Source: Cupriavidus gilardii (GTDB lineage Bacteria > Pseudomonadota > Gammaproteobacteria > Burkholderiales > Burkholderiaceae). From it: a DNA stretch of 64,000 nt. Positions 43,066-51,073 of the stretch are shown one piece after another. The stretch spans positions 280,426-344,425 of the forward strand of contig NZ_VZOV01000003.1 in the NCBI RefSeq assembly GCF_008801915.1, written 5' to 3'. Each line of letters starts with the position of its first letter. Positions within the stretch are counted from its first letter, which is position 1. A program made the position numbers and the translations under genes. The notes below the pieces were generated by a model. The model was given only the letters and a program-made list of their open reading frames with translations, had not been told where the DNA came from and made no database searches.

Positions 43066-43806
43066 CTATCGTCCCGCCGCCCCATAAATCCGCCCATCGC
43101 GGATCTCCATCACATGGTCGGCCAAGGCCGCGACATCGTCGGGATCGTGCGAGATCACCAGCATCGGCACTTCCAGGCTCGTCTGCAGCGCGCGCAGTTC
43201 GGCCCGCATGCGGGCACGCAGCGCCGGATCGAGGGCCGAGAACGGTTCGTCGAGCAGCACGATATCGGGCCGGGTCGCCAGCGCCCGGGCCAGCGCCACG
43301 CGCTGCTTCTGGCCCCCGGAAATCTCCGCCGGATAGTGGCCGCGAATCTCCTGCAGGCCGAAGGCGTCGAGCCAGCGTTCGGCATCGTCGTGGCTCTTGC
43401 CGCGCGGCGGATTGCGCCAGCCGCGCGCGAGCCCGAAGGCCACGTTCTGCGCGACGGTCAGATGCGGGAACAGCGCGTAGTCCTGGAACAGATAGGCGAC
43501 GCGCCGTTGCTGCGGCGGCACGTCGATCCCCGTCGCTGCGTCGAACAGCGTGCGCTCGCCGAGCACGATGCGTCCGCGCTCGGGCCGCAGCAAACCGGCG
43601 ATCGCGCGCAGCGTCAGCGTCTTGCCGGCGCCCGAGGGACCGAACAGCGCGATGCGGCGGCTGGCGGACGAGAAGCCGATATCGAGCGCGAAATGCCGGT
43701 CGGCGGTATCGAGCCGCTTGCTGACCTGGACCTGCAGCGTCATGGGGTTCGCAGAAGGATTCACAGCCGGGGGCGCAGGCAGCGGGACAGGCATGGCGTC
43801 GTCCAT
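43066..43806 (-). CDS. modC: Molybdate ABC transporter ATPase ModC (short form)
   Basis: A 246-residue ABC ATPase: Walker A FGPSGAGKTLT near 55-65, YLFQDYALFPHLTVAQNV with the Q-loop, signature EISGGQKQRVALARALA near 160, and Walker B IVLLDEPFSALDPALR near 182. It lacks the C-terminal Mop domain of full-length ModC (about 350 residues), so it cannot sense molybdate itself; such short ModC proteins are known. It follows modB by eight bases. Start 43806 gives an extra Pro-rich leader; Met at 43743 is an alternative. Confidence 0.9.
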   Translation of the reverse strand: MDDAMPVPLPAPPAVNPSANPMTLQVQVSKRLDTADRHFALDIGFSSASRRIALFGPSGAGKTLTLRAIAGLLRPERGRIVLGERTLFDAATGIDVPPQQRRVAYLFQDYALFPHLTVAQNVAFGLARGWRNPPRGKSHDDAERWLDAFGLQEIRGHYPAEISGGQKQRVALARALATRPDIVLLDEPFSALDPALRARMRAELRALQTSLEVPMLVISHDPDDVAALADHVMEIRDGRIYGAAGR

Positions 43807-43814
43807 TCGGCGAT

Positions 43815-44486
43815 TCAGCGCACCGGCTGCCGCGTGCCCGGCACCAGGCGGCCGGCGATGACCAGCAGCACCACGCAGGTCAGCGAGGTCACCAGCACCA
43901 GCAGGTTGGCGGTATTGTCATCGCCGGCCTGCACCGCCTCGTAGATTGCCACCGACAGCGTCTGTGTGCGGCCGGGCAGATTGCCTGCGACCATCAGCGT
44001 CGCGCCGAACTCGCCGAGTGCGCGAGCGAAGGCAAGCAGTACGCCGGCGGCGATGCCGCGCACCGCCAGCGGCAGCGTCACGCGAAAGACGATGCCGATC
44101 TCGCTGACGCCGAGCACGCGTGCGGCATGCTCGAGCTGCGGGTCGACGCCCTCGATCGCCGCGCGCGCGGACTTGAGCACCAGCGGAAAGGCGACGATGG
44201 TCGCGGCCAGCACCGCGCCCTGCCAGGTGAAGACCAGCTCGATGCCCAGCGACGACAGCCATTCGCCGAACACGCCGCGGCGTCCGACCAGCACCAGCAG
44301 GTAATAGCCGAGCACGGTCGGCGGCAGCACCAGCGGCAGCGTCAGCACGGCGTCGACCAGATCGCGCAGCGGCGAGCGCCAGCGCGACAGCGCCACCGCG
44401 GCGGCAACGCCAAGTACCGCATTGATCGCGGTGGCCCAGCCCGCGACCTTCAGCGACAGTGCCAGCGGGACCCAGACCGATTCCAT
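43815..44486 (-). CDS. modB: Molybdate ABC transporter permease ModB
   Basis: A 223-residue inner-membrane permease with five membrane segments. It has LTLPLVLPPTVLGYYLLVLV near 50, and the ABC-contact EAA loop HAARVLGVSEIGIVFRVTLP near 140, with FARALGEFGATLMVAGNLPG near 174, the ModB signature. Lies 22 bases after modA and eight before modC in one leftward operon. Confidence 0.95.
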   Translation of the reverse strand: MESVWVPLALSLKVAGWATAINAVLGVAAAVALSRWRSPLRDLVDAVLTLPLVLPPTVLGYYLLVLVGRRGVFGEWLSSLGIELVFTWQGAVLAATIVAFPLVLKSARAAIEGVDPQLEHAARVLGVSEIGIVFRVTLPLAVRGIAAGVLLAFARALGEFGATLMVAGNLPGRTQTLSVAIYEAVQAGDDNTANLLVLVTSLTCVVLLVIAGRLVPGTRQPVR

Positions 44487-44508
44487 CGACGGACAGGCGA
44501 TGCCGCGT

Positions 44509-45321
44509 TCAGCGCGTCCGGAAGCCGTGGCGCGCGAGCAGCGCCTGGCCTTCGGCGGACAACACGAAGTCGACGAAGCGGGCAGCCTCGTCCTTCTGGC
44601 GCGAGCGGGCGGTCACGGCGATCGGATAGGTGACCGCGGTACGCGTCGGCACCTGCGCGACGACGCGGACCCTCGATGGCATCACGGCCGCATCGGTGGC
44701 GAAGACGAAGCCTGCATCGACTTCGCCGCGCGCCACATAGTCGAGCGCCTGCCGCACGTTCTGCGCGGGCACGCCCTTGGCCGAGACGGCCTGCCACAGC
44801 CGCGCATCCTCCAGCGCATCGCGCGTATAGCGGCCAACCGGCACCGAGGCCGGGTTGCCGAAGGCCACGCGCCGCACGTCGTCGCGCAGCAGGTCGCGCG
44901 GCGAGGCGAGCTTCAGCGCGCTGTCGGCCGGCTCGATCAGCACCAGCGCATTGGCGGCGAAGTCGCGGCGCGAGCCCGGCACGATCATGTGTTCGGCCTG
45001 CGCCTTGTCCATCGCCTGCTGGTCCGCCGAGGCAAACACGTCGGCCGGCGCACCCTGCACGATCTGCTGCATCAGCACATCCGAGGCGCCGAAATTGAGT
45101 ACGAGCTTCGTTCCGGGATGCGCCTGCTCATAGGCGGCGGCGACGGCGCGGAAGGCATTGGTCAGGCTCGCCGCTGCCGAGACCACCAGTTCGGCGGCCG
45201 CCGCCGGCCGGAGCGGCAGCATCGCCAGCATGGCCAGTGCCGCCGCGGCGAAGGTGCCGGGCAGGCGCGAGCGCGCGCGCCGCGGGGCGATGGCAAGGGC
45301 GGGAGAACGGCGAGCAGGCAT
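44509..45321 (-). CDS. modA: Molybdate-binding periplasmic protein ModA
   Basis: A 270-residue periplasmic binding protein. Signal peptide to about residue 42 (LRPAAAAE). The mature start ELVVSAAASLTNAFRAVAAA holds the oxyanion-contact Ser; GASDVLMQQIVQGAPADVFASAD, GNPASVPVGRYTRDALE and EVDAGFVFATDAAVM follow, all ModA hallmarks. It is the first gene of modABC, and the ModE box in its promoter makes molybdate-dependent repression likely. Confidence 0.95.
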   Translation of the reverse strand: MPARRSPALAIAPRRARSRLPGTFAAAALAMLAMLPLRPAAAAELVVSAAASLTNAFRAVAAAYEQAHPGTKLVLNFGASDVLMQQIVQGAPADVFASADQQAMDKAQAEHMIVPGSRRDFAANALVLIEPADSALKLASPRDLLRDDVRRVAFGNPASVPVGRYTRDALEDARLWQAVSAKGVPAQNVRQALDYVARGEVDAGFVFATDAAVMPSRVRVVAQVPTRTAVTYPIAVTARSRQKDEAARFVDFVLSAEGQALLARHGFRTR

Positions 45322-45436
45322 GGCAGCTGGTTCCGGGATGCCGGGATTCAGGATTCGGTAAGGACAGCGCGCCGCCCATGGAAGGCGCGCGCCGCGACGA
45401 AGGGGCGCCGCAGGGGGACACCCGAGTCACATCGAG

Positions 45437-45460
45437 CGCAATATACGGCGGTATATAACG
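45437..45460. promoter_or_regulatory. ModE box in the modA promoter
   Basis: CGCAATATA-CGGCGG-TATATAACG: the two half-sites match the known ModE operator (CGCTATATA, six bases, TATATAACG) at all but one position. It lies between the -35 and -10 of the modA promoter and covers the -10. Confidence 0.85.
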
Positions 45461-45469
45461 ACGCGTCAA
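45440..45469 (-). promoter_or_regulatory. modABC promoter
   Basis: On the minus strand, TTGACG (45469-45464), an 18-base spacer, TATATT (45445-45440). Transcription would begin near 45433, about 110 bases before modA. The spacer and the -10 are inside the ModE box. Confidence 0.65.
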
Positions 45470-45507
45470 TGGACCCTGGCGCAGGGCAGCCGATACCGGC
45501 GATACCC

Positions 45508-46008
45508 TCAGGGCACCTCGGGCACCAGCAGATCTTCGAGGAAGTAGGCCGCCAGTTCGTGCCGGCCGCGCAGGCCGGCCTTGGCGTAGATGTTGGTCGC
45601 GTGCTGGCGTACGGTCTTCGGCTTGCTGTCGCGCACGCCGGCGATCTCTTCGAGGGACAGCCCCTTGATCAGCAGGTAGGCGACCTCGCGCTCGCTGACG
45701 GTCAGGTTCCAGCGGTCGAACTGGCTGCTGATCGCATGCCGCATCTGCAGGCCGGCCTGATGGGCGGCCGCGTCGCGTTGCGCCAGCGTCCGCTCGGCCT
45801 CGCCCAGCGAGGCGCGCAGCTGGCGGATCTCCTGGTCGGTGCGCAGCCGCTCGCGCGCCAGCACGAACACGCCGGCCAGCGTGATCGAGGTGCCGATGGA
45901 ATCCACGATGACGTGCTGCAGGCCTTCGGCCTCGTTGTAGTCGAACACCAGGTCGAAGCAGGCGTACAGCGCGATAAAGACGAACAGGTAGAGAAAATGC
46001 CGTGGCAT
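45508..46008 (-). CDS. Membrane-anchored LuxR-type regulator
   Basis: A 166-residue protein with two membrane segments (about 4-22 and 32-51), a coiled-coil stretch (about 55-90, RTDQEIRQLRASLGEAERTL) and a C-terminal LuxR/GerE helix-turn-helix: LTVSEREVAYLLIKGLSLEE near 102 and SKPKTVRQHATNIYAKAGLR near 128. The small cytosolic domain is tied to the membrane, which is uncommon for a LuxR protein and suggests sensing of a membrane or envelope signal. It lies upstream of modA in the same direction, with a strong hairpin before it. Confidence 0.85.
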   Translation of the reverse strand: MPRHFLYLFVFIALYACFDLVFDYNEAEGLQHVIVDSIGTSITLAGVFVLARERLRTDQEIRQLRASLGEAERTLAQRDAAAHQAGLQMRHAISSQFDRWNLTVSEREVAYLLIKGLSLEEIAGVRDSKPKTVRQHATNIYAKAGLRGRHELAAYFLEDLLVPEVP

Positions 46009-46044
46009 GGCTGGCGCGAGGGCAAGGCGTGGTAGCGGAAATCG

Positions 46045-46079
46045 CGCGGCGCGGCGTTCGCAAGGAACGCCGCGCCGCG
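46045..46079 (-). terminator. Long hairpin after the 2-hydroxyacid dehydrogenase gene
   Basis: A perfect 15-bp stem, CGCGGCGCGGCGTTC (46045-46059) with GAACGCCGCGCCGCG (46065-46079), loop GCAAG. It lies 31 bases past the stop of the dehydrogenase gene on the minus strand. There is no U-tract, so it may work as a Rho-assisted stop or as mRNA protection. Confidence 0.55.
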
Positions 46080-46110
46080 GCTTGTGACAGGGCAGGCCCG
46101 TCGGGGACGC

Positions 46111-47052
46111 TTACAGGATCGGCGTCAGCACTTTGCCGGTATCGAGGAAGGCGCGCAGATTGTCGAGCATCAGCGCCTGCATCGCGCCGCGCGTCTCGAC
46201 CGTGCCGCTGGCCATATGCGGGGCCAGCACGACGTTGTCCAGTTCGGTCAGCGCGGGCGGCACGCGCGGCTCGTCACGGAACACGTCGAGCCCGGCGGCG
46301 CCGAGGCGGCCATCGCGCAGCGCTTCGACCATCGCGTCCTCGTCGATCACGCTGCCGCGCGCGACATTGACCAGCACGCCCTTCGGCCCGAGCGCCTCGA
46401 TGACCTGGCGCGACACCAGCCCTTCGGTTTCCGGGCCGCCGACGCAGGTCACGACCAGGAAGTCCGCCCACGCGGCCAGTGCCAGCAGGTCGGGCTCATG
46501 GCGCCAAGGTGCGCCCTCGCGCGGACGCCGGTTGTTGTAGGCGACTTCCATGTCGAAACCCTGCGCGCGCCGCGCGACCTTCTCGCCGATGCGGCCCAGG
46601 CCCAGGATGCCCAGGCGCTTGCCGGACACACGGCTGGTCAGCGGGAACGGGCCCTGGTGCCAGCGGCCGGCGCGCACGAAACGGTCGCCGTGCGAGATGC
46701 CGCGGGCGGCATCGATCATCAGGCCGAAGGCGAGGTCCGCCACGCAATCGTTGAGCACGTCCGGCGTGTTGCTGACCTGGATGCCGCGCGCGCGGGCCGC
46801 GTCCAGCGCGATGCTGTCGTAGCCGACGCCGAAGCTGACGATCGCCGCCAGTTGCGGCAGTGCGTCGATGACCGCGGCGCTGCAGCCGTGCCGAGCCGAG
46901 GTCACGACCACGCGTGCCTGCGCGCCGTGCTCGCGCAGCCAGGCGGGCCAGTCGTCCTGCTCCCACAGCGCGGCCGCGCCGTGTTGTTGCTGCAGCGTGG
47001 CGTTCAGGTGCGGCGCGAGCGGGCCGATCTGGATCAGGTCGATGGCAGGCAT
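46111..47052 (-). CDS. D-2-hydroxyacid dehydrogenase (GhrB/hydroxypyruvate reductase-like)
   Basis: A 313-residue NAD(P)-dependent D-2-hydroxyacid dehydrogenase. The nucleotide-binding motif GILGLGRIGEKVARRAQGF is near 148-166; a YNNRRPRE segment after strand 2 with Asn-Arg-Arg suggests NADPH. Catalytic residues are Arg in LVNVARGSVIDED near 238, Glu in FRDEPRVP near 265 and His in APHMASGT near 284. Likely substrates are glyoxylate and hydroxypyruvate. The start at 47052 gives a family-like MPAIDLIQIGPL; a longer frame reads into a dispersed repeat and is rejected. Confidence 0.9.
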   Translation of the reverse strand: MPAIDLIQIGPLAPHLNATLQQQHGAAALWEQDDWPAWLREHGAQARVVVTSARHGCSAAVIDALPQLAAIVSFGVGYDSIALDAARARGIQVSNTPDVLNDCVADLAFGLMIDAARGISHGDRFVRAGRWHQGPFPLTSRVSGKRLGILGLGRIGEKVARRAQGFDMEVAYNNRRPREGAPWRHEPDLLALAAWADFLVVTCVGGPETEGLVSRQVIEALGPKGVLVNVARGSVIDEDAMVEALRDGRLGAAGLDVFRDEPRVPPALTELDNVVLAPHMASGTVETRGAMQALMLDNLRAFLDTGKVLTPIL

Positions 47053-47144
47053 AGTCAGCTTCTTGTTAAGGGCAAGGCGGGAAAAAGACAGCAAAGTGTA
47101 TCCTGCCGGACGGCGTCTTGTCCGTGCCGGCGGTCGCTGGGTAC

Positions 47145-47225
47145 GGCCACGATGTCGTTCCGGCGAAGGCGGCAATCCAGCGTCTTCAAGAGCCACTGGG
47201 TCCCCGCGTTCGCGGGAACGACGAC
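47145..47225. repeat. Dispersed palindromic repeat, family 1
   Basis: Contains GCGAAGGCGGCAATCCAGCG and GCCACTGGGTCCCCGCGTTC, nearly the same as the copy at 20405-20475. Flanks GTCGTTCCGGCG and GCGGGAACGACG form the outer inverted ends. It lies between divergent genes, so it cannot be only a terminator. Confidence 0.75.
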
Positions 47226-47260
47226 GTTTTTCGACCTCGCCAATCTGGAATCCGAACACC

Positions 47261-47773
47261 ATGCCCACCGTCTACCTCGCCGGCCCCGATGTGTTTCGCC
47301 CCGATGCGTTGGCCCATGGCCAGACGCTGAAGGCACTGTGCGCGCAGCACGGCTTTACCGGCCTGTTTCCGCTGGACCATCAGCTGCCGGCCGGCCTCGC
47401 CGGCGAGGCGGCGGCGCGCTGGATCTACCAGGCCAATGCCGCGCTGATCCGCCGCGCCGATCTGGTGATGGCCAACCTGGACGACTTTCGCGGGCCGGGA
47501 GAGCCGGATTCCGGCACGGCCTTCGAGGTGGGCTTTGCGGTGGCGCTGGGCAAGCCCGTGTGGGCCTATACCGGCGATCCGGGCACCATCGTCGAGCGCG
47601 CCACGGCAGGTCATGACGCCGAAGGCAGGCCGCTCGACGCGCGCGGCTTTCATGTCGAGGATTTCGGGCTCGGCAAGAACCTGATGCTGGCCTGCTCGGT
47701 GCAGCTGGTGCAGGGCGGGCCCGCGCAGTGCCTGGCGGCAATGGCGGCGGCGGGCGCCGGCGCCCAGGACTGA
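47261..47773 (+). CDS. Nucleoside 2-deoxyribosyltransferase family protein
   Basis: A 170-residue protein of the nucleoside 2-deoxyribosyltransferase family. It has YLAGPDVFRPDALAHGQTLK at 4-23, a DLVMANLDDFRGPGEPDSGT block near 67-86 and FEVGFAVALGKPVWAYTGDP near 88-107, where the Glu in GTAFEVG is the catalytic nucleophile. Members move deoxyribose between bases or hydrolyse deoxynucleotides. It starts 36 bases after a dispersed repeat and ends 13 bases from the convergent pqiC. Confidence 0.88.
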   Translation: MPTVYLAGPDVFRPDALAHGQTLKALCAQHGFTGLFPLDHQLPAGLAGEAAARWIYQANAALIRRADLVMANLDDFRGPGEPDSGTAFEVGFAVALGKPVWAYTGDPGTIVERATAGHDAEGRPLDARGFHVEDFGLGKNLMLACSVQLVQGGPAQCLAAMAAAGAGAQD

Positions 47774-47786
47774 AGGCGCGGAAGTC

Positions 47787-48545
47787 TTAAGGCCGGCGGC
47801 CGACCGTCGCCGGCTCCGTCCGCAACGATTCCACGCCGGCGGCGATCTGCGTGGCGGTATCGGCCACCACCTGCCGCATCGCCGCGACCACGCCGGCAAC
47901 ATCGTCGCCGCTGCCGGTGGCGGGCAGTTCCGCCTGCGTGCGGCCGGCCAGCGTGCGGCCATCGGGCAGGCGGCGCACGGTCCAGTTGACTGTCGCGCCA
48001 ACGCGCGCGCCCGGCTGCGCATCGAGCCGCACCACCTCGGTGGTGATCCGGTACAGCGGCTGCACGCCGCTCAATCCCTGCTGATAGACGTCGACCGCGC
48101 CCAGCACGATCTGCAGGCGCTGCGACAGCGCATCGCGCCATTCGTCGGGCAGCGGCGCCGACCAGCGCGCCATGTCGAGCGGCGTCACGCGGCCATCCGG
48201 TCCGCCGATCACGATCTGCTGGCGATTGAGCCGTTCGGGCACGCGCGCCGGCGCCACCTCGATCCACAGTGGCTGGCTGGCGGTGCCTGTCCCCACACCT
48301 GTGCCGTTGCCCGTGCCGGCGCTGGTGCCTGTGCCCGTGCCCGTGCCCGTGGGCGAGGTGGTGCCGCTGAGTACCGTGGTGGCGGGCAATGCAGCGCCGG
48401 CCGCAGCGGCGTCGCCGCCGTGCGCCAGGGTGTAATAGCGCGGCTCCGACGACGACGCGCAGCCGCCGAGCACCAGCGTGCCGGCGCAGGCCGTGGCGAA
48501 CATCGCGGCGCGCAGCCGGCGGGACAGGATTAGCGGGCCCTTCAT
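47787..48545 (-). CDS. pqiC: PqiC-like lipoprotein of the Pqi intermembrane transport system
   Basis: A 252-residue outer-membrane lipoprotein of the ABC-type transport auxiliary family. The lipobox is LVLGGCASS with Cys29. The mature protein has EPRYYTLAHGG, a Gly-Thr-rich insert (about 60-92, TGTGTGTGTSAGTGNGTG), then LWIEVAPARVPERLNRQQIV and LSQRLQIVLGAVDVYQQGL. PqiC forms the outer-membrane end of the PqiABC lipid bridge. The insert is encoded by a hexanucleotide repeat and is probably variable. Overlaps pqiB by four bases. Confidence 0.88.
   Translation of the reverse strand: MKGPLILSRRLRAAMFATACAGTLVLGGCASSSEPRYYTLAHGGDAAAAGAALPATTVLSGTTSPTGTGTGTGTSAGTGNGTGVGTGTASQPLWIEVAPARVPERLNRQQIVIGGPDGRVTPLDMARWSAPLPDEWRDALSQRLQIVLGAVDVYQQGLSGVQPLYRITTEVVRLDAQPGARVGATVNWTVRRLPDGRTLAGRTQAELPATGSGDDVAGVVAAMRQVVADTATQIAAGVESLRTEPATVGRRP
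48282..48352. repeat. Hexanucleotide repeat GTGCCC/GTGCCT within pqiC
   Basis: About ten degenerate hexamers of GTGCC(C/T/G), including a perfect run of GTGCCCGTGCCCGTGCCCGT. On the coding strand it specifies alternating Gly and Thr. A six-base unit keeps frame, so slippage would change only the length of the linker. Confidence 0.7.
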
Positions 48546-50188
48546 CGTTGAGTCTCCGTCTTGCCGCGCAGCAGCGCTTCGGGATGGCGTTCGAGATAGT
48601 CGGTCAGCGTGCGCAGCGAGATCGCGGTGCGCGTCAGTTCCTGCAGCATGCGGCGCGTGTCCTGCTGCAGCGGCGCGTCGGACGACAGCGTGCCGTTGGC
48701 CGACTGGATCGTGCGGCGTGCGTCCTGCAGGGCCGCCAGCACTTCCGGCGCGACGTCGCCCTGCAGCTGCGCGACCAGCTTGTCGGCGCCGGCCAGCGTG
48801 GTGTTCAGCTGCGCCACGGTCTTGCGCAGATCCTGACCGATCTGGTCGAACGGCACCTTCTCGATCTTGCCGACGATGCTGCCCAGCTTGGCCTGCAGTT
48901 CGTCAAGCGCGCCCGGCATGGTCGGCAGCTCGGCCAGTGCCGTATCGGCCGGCGGCTTGACCGGCTTGGCGTTGGGGAAGAAGTCGAGCGCCACATACAG
49001 CTGGCCGGTCAGCAGGTTGCCGGTGCGCAGCTGCGCGCGCAGGCCGCGCTCGATCAGCCCCAGCATCAGCTGGCGCGCACGTTCGCGGTCGGCCAGGTCG
49101 CGCTCGCGGAAGCCCATCCGCGACGGATAGAGCTCGACCACGACCGGCAGCCGGAACGACTTGGTCTCGCGCACGTAGTCGATGCCGATCGACCGTACCT
49201 GCCCGACCACCACGCCGCGGAAGTCCACCGGCGCGCCCGGGGCGAGGCCCCGCACCGATTGCTCGAAGTTCAGCACCGCCAGCGTCGGCGCCAGCTCCTC
49301 CGGCTCCTTCATCGCGTCGGCCTGGTCGCCGGCCAGCAGGAACTGCGTGTTCTCCTTGGCGGCCTCGGTGACGTGCGAGTTGGGCGGCGCCTGGAAGGCG
49401 ACCCCGCCCAGCAGCATCGTCACCAGCGACTGCGTATTGAGCTTGAAGCCGCCCGCATCGAGCTTCAGGTCGACGCCGCTGGCGTGCCAGAAGCGCGTGT
49501 CCGCGGTGACCAGTTCGTCGTAGGGCTTGTTGATGAAGACCCGCAGCGTGATGTCGCGACCGGCCGGTTCGAGCTGATAGGCGACCACCTGTCCGACCTG
49601 CACGCGCCGGTAGTACACCGGCGAGCCGATGTCGAGCGAGCCGAGGTCGGCGGCCCGCAGCACGAACTGCTTGCCGGACGAGTCGGTGGTGACGACCGGC
49701 GGCGTTTCCAGGCCGACGAACTCTCTCTGGGTTTCCTCGGACTTGCCGGCATCGACGCCGACATAGGAGCCGGACAGCAGCGTCTCCAGTCCCGACACGC
49801 CGCTGACGGCCAGCCGCGGGCGCACCACCCAGAAGCGCGTGTCCTTGACGGCGAAGTTCTCCGCGTCCTTGGACAGGTCGATGGTCGCGACCACATGCGA
49901 GCGGTCCGGCGCCAGCCGCACCTGCTTGACCAGGCCGATATCGACGTCCTTGTAGCGCACCGGCGTCTTGCCCGGCGCCAGCCCTTCGGCGGTGCGGAAG
50001 GTCACCTGGATCTCGGGGCCGCGCTGCGACAGCGTATGGAACAGCAGCGACAGCCCGACCACGGCGGCGACGATGGGAATCAGCCAGACCACCGACGGCA
50101 GCCAGCGCGCGCGGCGCCGGCGCGCCGGCTCCGGAGGCTGCGGCGGCTGCGGCGGAGGAGGGGAGGAGAGGTTGTCCGGATCGGGCAT
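48542..50188 (-). CDS. pqiB: PqiB-like MCE protein
   Basis: A 548-residue membrane-anchored MCE protein. One membrane segment (about 28-50, WLPSVVWLIPIVAAVVGLSL) precedes three MCE domains: about 58-150 (ITFRTAEGLAPGKTPVRYKD type), about 170-270 and about 300-400 (LAPGAPVDFRGVVVGQVRSI). A helical C-terminal part (about 410-530) forms the needle-like coiled coil seen in PqiB. It bridges the periplasm to carry phospholipids between membranes. Lies 96 bases after pqiA2 and overlaps pqiC. Confidence 0.93.
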   Translation of the reverse strand: MPDPDNLSSPPPPQPPQPPEPARRRRARWLPSVVWLIPIVAAVVGLSLLFHTLSQRGPEIQVTFRTAEGLAPGKTPVRYKDVDIGLVKQVRLAPDRSHVVATIDLSKDAENFAVKDTRFWVVRPRLAVSGVSGLETLLSGSYVGVDAGKSEETQREFVGLETPPVVTTDSSGKQFVLRAADLGSLDIGSPVYYRRVQVGQVVAYQLEPAGRDITLRVFINKPYDELVTADTRFWHASGVDLKLDAGGFKLNTQSLVTMLLGGVAFQAPPNSHVTEAAKENTQFLLAGDQADAMKEPEELAPTLAVLNFEQSVRGLAPGAPVDFRGVVVGQVRSIGIDYVRETKSFRLPVVVELYPSRMGFRERDLADRERARQLMLGLIERGLRAQLRTGNLLTGQLYVALDFFPNAKPVKPPADTALAELPTMPGALDELQAKLGSIVGKIEKVPFDQIGQDLRKTVAQLNTTLAGADKLVAQLQGDVAPEVLAALQDARRTIQSANGTLSSDAPLQQDTRRMLQELTRTAISLRTLTDYLERHPEALLRGKTETQR

Positions 50189-50284
50189 CGATAAAAGTCC
50201 AGCGTACGTCGGTGTTCGGTATCGGTATTCGGTTTCGGGAATCGGTTCGGGCGGCTGCCCCGGTCTCCGCGTCTGCGCCGGCGC

Positions 50285-51073
50285 TCAGTCGGCCCGTGCC
50301 GGGGCGGGGGCAGCGCCGGCGGGCGCGTTCAGGCGCGCGTGATCGTCAGCGTGATCGTGCGCATCCCACAGCAGCCGCGGGTCGAACGACAGCGAGGCCA
50401 GCATCGTCAGCACCACCACCATGCCGAACGCCGCCGCGCCGGTGCCCGGGTCGACCTGCGCCAGCGCGCCGGCGCGCACCAGCGAGGCCAGCAGCGCCAC
50501 CACGAAGATATCGAGCATCGACCAGCGGCCGATCAGCTCGACCAGCCCATAGAGCCTGGTCTGCTGCCGCAGCCGCCAGGTCGAGCGCAGATGCACCGAC
50601 AGCAGCAGGAAGGTCAGGATCATCATCTTCAGCAGCGGCACCACGATGCTGGCGATCAGCACCACGATGGCGAGCATGCGCGAGCCCGACAGCCACAGAT
50701 AGATGATCCCCGACAGGATCGTGTCCTCCTGCGTGCCGAGGATCGAGCGGGTGATCATGATCGGCAGCACGTTGGCCGGAATGTACAGAATGTAGGCCGC
50801 CAGCAGAAAGGCCCAGGTGCGCGACAGGCTGGCCGGCTTGCGATGATGCAGCGTCGCGCCGCAGCGGCGGCACGGCTGCCCTTCCTGGTCCAGCGGACTG
50901 AGCGCGTCGCAGGCGTGGCAGGACAGCAGGCCCATCGACGTCGCGGTGGGCACCTCCGGCAGCGGCGTGCGTTCGTCGTCGTCGGCCAGCTCCTGCACCA
51001 CGCCGGCGACCACCTCGCGCGAGCGGCGCAGCGCGCGCTGGCGCGCCGAGGGTTTGGGATCGGCGGGGCTCAT
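50285..51073 (-). CDS. pqiA: PqiA-like membrane protein, second copy
   Basis: A 262-residue PqiA-family inner-membrane protein with four membrane segments. It has a zinc-ribbon-like CHACDALSPLDQEGQPCRRC near 54-73, and AAYILYIPANVLPIMITRS near 93-111. It corresponds to the C-terminal half of E. coli PqiA; here the two halves are separate genes. Overlaps the upstream half by four bases. Confidence 0.9.
   Translation of the reverse strand: MSPADPKPSARQRALRRSREVVAGVVQELADDDERTPLPEVPTATSMGLLSCHACDALSPLDQEGQPCRRCGATLHHRKPASLSRTWAFLLAAYILYIPANVLPIMITRSILGTQEDTILSGIIYLWLSGSRMLAIVVLIASIVVPLLKMMILTFLLLSVHLRSTWRLRQQTRLYGLVELIGRWSMLDIFVVALLASLVRAGALAQVDPGTGAAAFGMVVVLTMLASLSFDPRLLWDAHDHADDHARLNAPAGAAPAPARAD

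Noticed and set aside
43066..43806. Truncated modC pseudogene
   Set aside because: It lacks the Mop domain but all ATPase motifs are intact, the stop is clean and the operon order is kept; short ModC forms are known.
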